A program made the position numbers and the translations under genes. This document shows, piece by piece, positions 13,732-16,325 of a DNA stretch of 16,325 nucleotides. Below the pieces are notes generated by a model, which did no database searches, was not told the origin of the DNA, and was given only the letters and a program-made list of their open reading frames with translations. The stretch comes from UBA3940 sp964506005 (GTDB taxonomy: Bacteria > Chloroflexota > Anaerolineae > Aggregatilineales > UBA3940): the NCBI GenBank assembly GCA_964506005.1, contig CAZDLX010000073.1:1-16325 (forward strand), in the 5' to 3' direction. How positions within the stretch are numbered: the stretch's first letter is position 1; every line of letters starts with the position of its first letter.

Positions 13732-13759
13732 GTAGGGGCGCAGCATGCTGCGCCCCTAC
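13732..13759. repeat. GTAGGGGCG-type intergenic palindrome, copy 2 (possible bidirectional terminator)
   Basis: A perfect 28-bp palindrome with half-site GTAGGGGCGCAGCA (13732-13745) and its complement (13746-13759). It fills most of the 53 bases between the convergent genes apgM and the DUF1461-type gene, ending one base from the stop codon of the latter. The outer nine bases match copy 1 at 7639. On the plus strand it is followed by TTTATCTATTT, so it could end apgM transcription. Confidence 0.85.
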
Positions 13760-13760
13760 T

Positions 13761-14486
13761 TTATCTATTTCGCCGCTCCACCAGCCACGTCGTCGCGCCG
13801 ATGATCAGCGCCTCGACGAGCGCCCCCCCGAACATCAGCGCGAAGGCGTCGATCCAGAACTGGATCGGGAACAGGCGGATCAGCGTGTCGGAGTTGAGGA
13901 ACAGCCAGCTGTCGCCCTCGAAGAACAGCGCGTGGAACTGCGTGAATAGCCAGTCGAACGAAGTCGCGACCGCGATAAGCCCCGCCACGATCAGGGCGAT
14001 GGTGAGCACGCTCCCCGCGAACAGGGACCGCGCCAGCGAACCGCGCCACGGCGGGCTGAGGGCCAGCAGCAGCGCGCACACCGCGTAGAGCAGAATCAGC
14101 CCGATGCCGAAGAACTGGATCTGCCGTGTCACCACCTTGACGTCGACCATGTGCGAGAGCTCGCGCTCGTTGTACAGCGGCGAGCCGTCGGGGAAAGTCT
14201 GGTCGCCGAGGTAGTCGATGTCCTCGTCGTTGAACAGGTAGGCCAGCGCCCGGCGGGCGTGCTGCAGCCGCTCCGCCTGCGAGAAGCCGTAAGTGTCGGC
14301 GGGGAAGCTGGCGCGGCCATACTCCCAGCGCAGGTAGGCGTCGCTCATGAGCACGCGCGCGTTGAGCAGCACGAGCACCAGCGGCAGCGCGCCGACGATC
14401 ACCACACGGCAGATCGCGACGACCCAGCGGGGCAGTGACAGTCCGCGTCCTGCAGGCGCACCGGTGACGGTCGGTTCAGTGTCCAT
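13761..14486 (-). CDS. Integral membrane protein, TIGR01906/DUF1461-like
   Basis: This 241-residue membrane protein has about four membrane segments, near residues 20-43, 125-146, 154-174 and 213-235. The first pair flanks a large extracytoplasmic loop. Family-like features are RWEYGRASFPADTYGFS (about 54-70), the LQHARRALAYLFNDEDIDYL stretch and NERELSHMVDVK (about 105-116), which I recall as the signature of the TIGR01906/DUF1461 group. The biochemical role of most members is unknown; an intramembrane Lnt-like or Lit role has been shown for some Firmicutes relatives, but I cannot extend that here. CGGAGG precedes the ATG at good spacing. The TAA stop is directly followed on this strand by the GTAGGGGCG palindrome. 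A short-repeat region separates it from the fused MFS gene upstream. Confidence 0.8.
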   Translation of the reverse strand: MDTEPTVTGAPAGRGLSLPRWVVAICRVVIVGALPLVLVLLNARVLMSDAYLRWEYGRASFPADTYGFSQAERLQHARRALAYLFNDEDIDYLGDQTFPDGSPLYNERELSHMVDVKVVTRQIQFFGIGLILLYAVCALLLALSPPWRGSLARSLFAGSVLTIALIVAGLIAVATSFDWLFTQFHALFFEGDSWLFLNSDTLIRLFPIQFWIDAFALMFGGALVEALIIGATTWLVERRNR

Positions 14487-14500
14487 GAGTCAACCTCCGG

Positions 14501-14618
14501 ATGGCTTATAGCTTATGGCATATGGCTTATAGCTATAGAGCGAGCGCAGCGAGCGAGCCATCCGCCACAGGCTATATCCTATAGAGCGCCCGCAGGGCGC
14601 GAGCTATATGCCATTTGC
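14501..14618. repeat. Short-repeat cluster between two membrane-protein genes
   Basis: ATGGCTTATAGCT occurs twice as perfect 13-bp direct repeats (14501-14513 and 14522-14534; 21-bp period). It is followed by two 27-bp imperfect direct repeats, 14535-14561 and 14581-14607, which begin ATAGAGCG and differ at five positions. The second unit folds as GCGCCC-GCA-GGGCGC (14586-14600), flanked by ATAG/CTAT. The AT-rich TATAGC/ATATGCC words contrast with the surrounding GC-rich DNA. No gene is present. The region looks like a degraded or growing intergenic repeat element. Confidence 0.7.
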
Positions 14619-14620
14619 CA

Positions 14621-16270
14621 TCACTGGCACGGCAGCTCGCTGCCACCGCCGAGCACGAAATTCACGAGAATCAGGTCGGTCATCAGCTCCGTCGGCGCGC
14701 GGTCGTCGGTGAGGACCCTGCCCCCCACCGGCGTAGGGCGGATCTGCTGGTAGGCCGAAGCCAGCACCTTGGGCAGCAGCGGGTCCACGCCCGCCGGGAG
14801 CAGCTCCCGGTTGGCGAGCAGGTTTTCCGGCGCGGTCGGCTGCACGGTCGCGACGAGGATGCTGTTGCACGTCGCCGGCACGTCGATGACGTGCACCGAC
14901 GGGTACACCTGGCCGAGCGTGGCAGAGAAGGCCTCGATGAGCCGCCGGTCCTCGACGGTGCGCCCCACGTTGATCGCCACGACGCCGCGCTCGGTCAGAT
15001 GGCCGCGCACCTCCTGGAAGAACTCGACCGTCGTCAGGTGCCAGGGGATGTAGGGCAGCTTGTACGCGTCGATGGCGACCACGTCGTAGGTATTATCGCT
15101 GGTGAGCAGGCCGTAGCGGCCATCCTGCACCACGACGTTCAGGTTGGTCTCGTTCATGGCGAAGTACGTGCGCCCGACCTCGACGATCTGCGGGTCGATC
15201 TCGAAGCCGTCGATGGGGATCGGCCCGAAAATGCGGGTGTACTGTTTGGGCGTCGTGCCCGCCGCCAGCCCCACCATGCCCATGCTGCGCACATCGGCGG
15301 GCGTGTGCGGCGGCGCGTTAAAGAACGGCGCGGCGAGGTAGTAGTCCCACGTGCCGCCCGTCTCCACGAAGTCCGGGTACTCGGGGTAGTACATCGAGTG
15401 GATGCCCTGCCCCTCGTTGAGCAGCAGCACGTGCGCCGTGCCCCACCGCGCGACCTGGATGTAGTTGTAGGCCGACTCGCCCTCGTAGACGGTCTCCGCG
15501 CCGGGCGGCGGCGGGCGGAGCGAGCCGCGCAGCGCCACGACTGCCAGCACCGCCAGCACCAGCGGCATCCACACGTAGGGCAGCACGCGCCGCCAGCCGA
15601 GCCGGGCCAGCCCCACGAACGCGACCAGCATCAGCAGCCCGGCGAACAGGAGGAACGTCAGGCTGGTGCCGATAGTGGGCACCAGCAGCAGCACCGGCAG
15701 GAACGTCCCGATAATGCTGCCGACCGTCGAGATGGCGTACATGCGCCCCGAGACGCGCCCGGCGCTGGCGGTGTCGTCGATGGCGAGGCGGATGGCGAAC
15801 GGCGAGACCATGCCGAGCAGCGTGACGGGCACGGCGAACAGGATCAGCGTGACGGCGAACGAGCCGACGAGCGCCGCGGCGTTGACGCTCATCACGGCGC
15901 GGGCGGCAAACTGGAGCACGGGCCGCGCGACGATGGGGATCAGCCCGGCGGTGAACGCCCCCCACAGAATGACACGGTAGAACGTCGCGAACCGCGGCGA
16001 GCGGTCGGCGAGGCGGCCCCCGAGGAAGTAACCCGCCGTGAGATACAGCAGGATCAGGCCGATGATGTTGGCCCACACCAGGTTGCTGGTGCCGAACACC
16101 GTGCCGAGCAGGCGCGAGGCGCTCATCTCGATGCCCAGGGTGGACAGCCCGCCGGTAAACACGACGAAGTAGAGGTAGCGGCGCTGGGCCCGCGTTGGCG
16201 TGTCAGCGACAGCATGATCAACGGTGAGAGCAGGGTCGGCAGGGGGCAAGGGCGTTCCTCCGGGTTGCAT
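14621..16270 (-). CDS. Fused MFS-like/spermidine-synthase-like membrane protein
   Basis: The 549-residue protein has an N-terminal membrane half (about residues 31-250, seven to eight hydrophobic segments) and a C-terminal Rossmann-like methyltransferase half (about 265-549). The opening segment FTGGLSTLGIEMSASRLLG and PVTLLGMVSPFAIRLA are typical of the spermine/spermidine-synthase-fused transporter group. In the C-terminal half, GMVGLAAGTT (331-340) is the SAM-type glycine loop, GFEIDP (355-360) the acidic ribose contact, and DAYKLPYIPWHLTTVEFF (401-418) replaces the catalytic D-S-x-D-P region of true spermidine synthases. It is therefore unlikely to make spermidine, and its real role is unknown. 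I chose the ATG at 16270 because a TATAAT lies just upstream. An in-frame GTG at 16321 would add 17 non-homologous residues. Confidence 0.85.
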   Translation of the reverse strand: MQPGGTPLPPADPALTVDHAVADTPTRAQRRYLYFVVFTGGLSTLGIEMSASRLLGTVFGTSNLVWANIIGLILLYLTAGYFLGGRLADRSPRFATFYRVILWGAFTAGLIPIVARPVLQFAARAVMSVNAAALVGSFAVTLILFAVPVTLLGMVSPFAIRLAIDDTASAGRVSGRMYAISTVGSIIGTFLPVLLLVPTIGTSLTFLLFAGLLMLVAFVGLARLGWRRVLPYVWMPLVLAVLAVVALRGSLRPPPPGAETVYEGESAYNYIQVARWGTAHVLLLNEGQGIHSMYYPEYPDFVETGGTWDYYLAAPFFNAPPHTPADVRSMGMVGLAAGTTPKQYTRIFGPIPIDGFEIDPQIVEVGRTYFAMNETNLNVVVQDGRYGLLTSDNTYDVVAIDAYKLPYIPWHLTTVEFFQEVRGHLTERGVVAINVGRTVEDRRLIEAFSATLGQVYPSVHVIDVPATCNSILVATVQPTAPENLLANRELLPAGVDPLLPKVLASAYQQIRPTPVGGRVLTDDRAPTELMTDLILVNFVLGGGSELPCQ

Positions 16271-16277
16271 GGGGCAG

Positions 16278-16283
16278 ATTATA
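16278..16283 (-). promoter_or_regulatory. Perfect -10 element giving a probable leaderless transcript
   Basis: TATAAT on the minus strand ends seven bases before the ATG of the fused MFS gene, so transcription would begin at or next to the start codon. No ribosome site fits between them. The -35 region (about 16301-16306) is poor. Confidence 0.45.
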
Positions 16284-16325
16284 GCGGCTGGCGGCCCGAG
16301 GCACACTTTGAGGGAGTCCACAGAT

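Noticed and set aside
14501..14618. A CRISPR array
   Set aside because: The repeats are too few and imperfect, unit lengths differ, there are no uniform spacers, and no cas gene is nearby.

Overview
The window is a GC-rich bacterial chromosome segment that is almost fully coding. Its gene content resembles Chloroflexota, probably a member of the Anaerolineae group. This rests on three things recognised from memory: an actinobacterial-type inositol-phosphate synthase, a YvcK protein with an N-terminal membrane hairpin, and archaeal-type ApgM phosphoglycerate mutase. The taxonomic call is an inference, because there is no rRNA or other phylogenetic marker here. I see no tRNA, rRNA, CRISPR array, insertion sequence, integrase or phage gene. 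No gene-free stretch exceeds 300 bases; the longest are about 215 to 220 bases, at 1539-1751 and 12259-12477.

Layout. (1) 1-1650, minus strand: a small cysteine-rich zinc-type protein followed by ino1, with a promoter candidate upstream and a clear intrinsic terminator at the window edge. (2) 1752-3221, plus: a lipoprotein metallophosphatase of the purple-acid-phosphatase type. (3) 3214-3834, minus: a 71-residue protein of unknown role and a FlK-like hotdog thioesterase, read from a near-consensus promoter that overlaps the start region of the next gene. (4) 3928-6760, plus: an FAH-family hydrolase, upp, and a WecA/MraY-like glycosyl-1-phosphate transferase whose start overlaps the end of upp. 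(5) 6770-7537, minus: a membrane protein with a degenerate HExxH-like motif.

(6) 7676-12258, minus: yvcK, gap, pgk and tpiA, all reading the same way. apgM at 12478-13707 is transcribed divergently from the same intergenic region. Together these make a lower-glycolysis and gluconeogenesis module: triose isomerisation, glyceraldehyde-3-phosphate oxidation, ATP-forming phosphoglycerate kinase and phosphoglycerate mutation, next to YvcK, a protein needed for growth on gluconeogenic carbon in Bacillus. The spaces between these genes contain hairpins that could set the relative output of each gene. (7) 13761-16270, minus: a DUF1461/TIGR01906-type membrane protein and an MFS-like protein fused to a spermidine-synthase-like domain, separated by a short-repeat region.

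Nothing here looks like a clearly new defence, mobile or biosynthetic system; this is mostly core metabolism. The points most worth a second look are: the phosphotransferase that lacks the third Mg-binding aspartate; the degenerate M50-like protein; the two GTAGGGGCG palindromes with conserved ends and different centres; the overlapping divergent promoters near 3880; the hairpins at the pgk and yvcK boundaries; and the probable leaderless transcript near the right edge.
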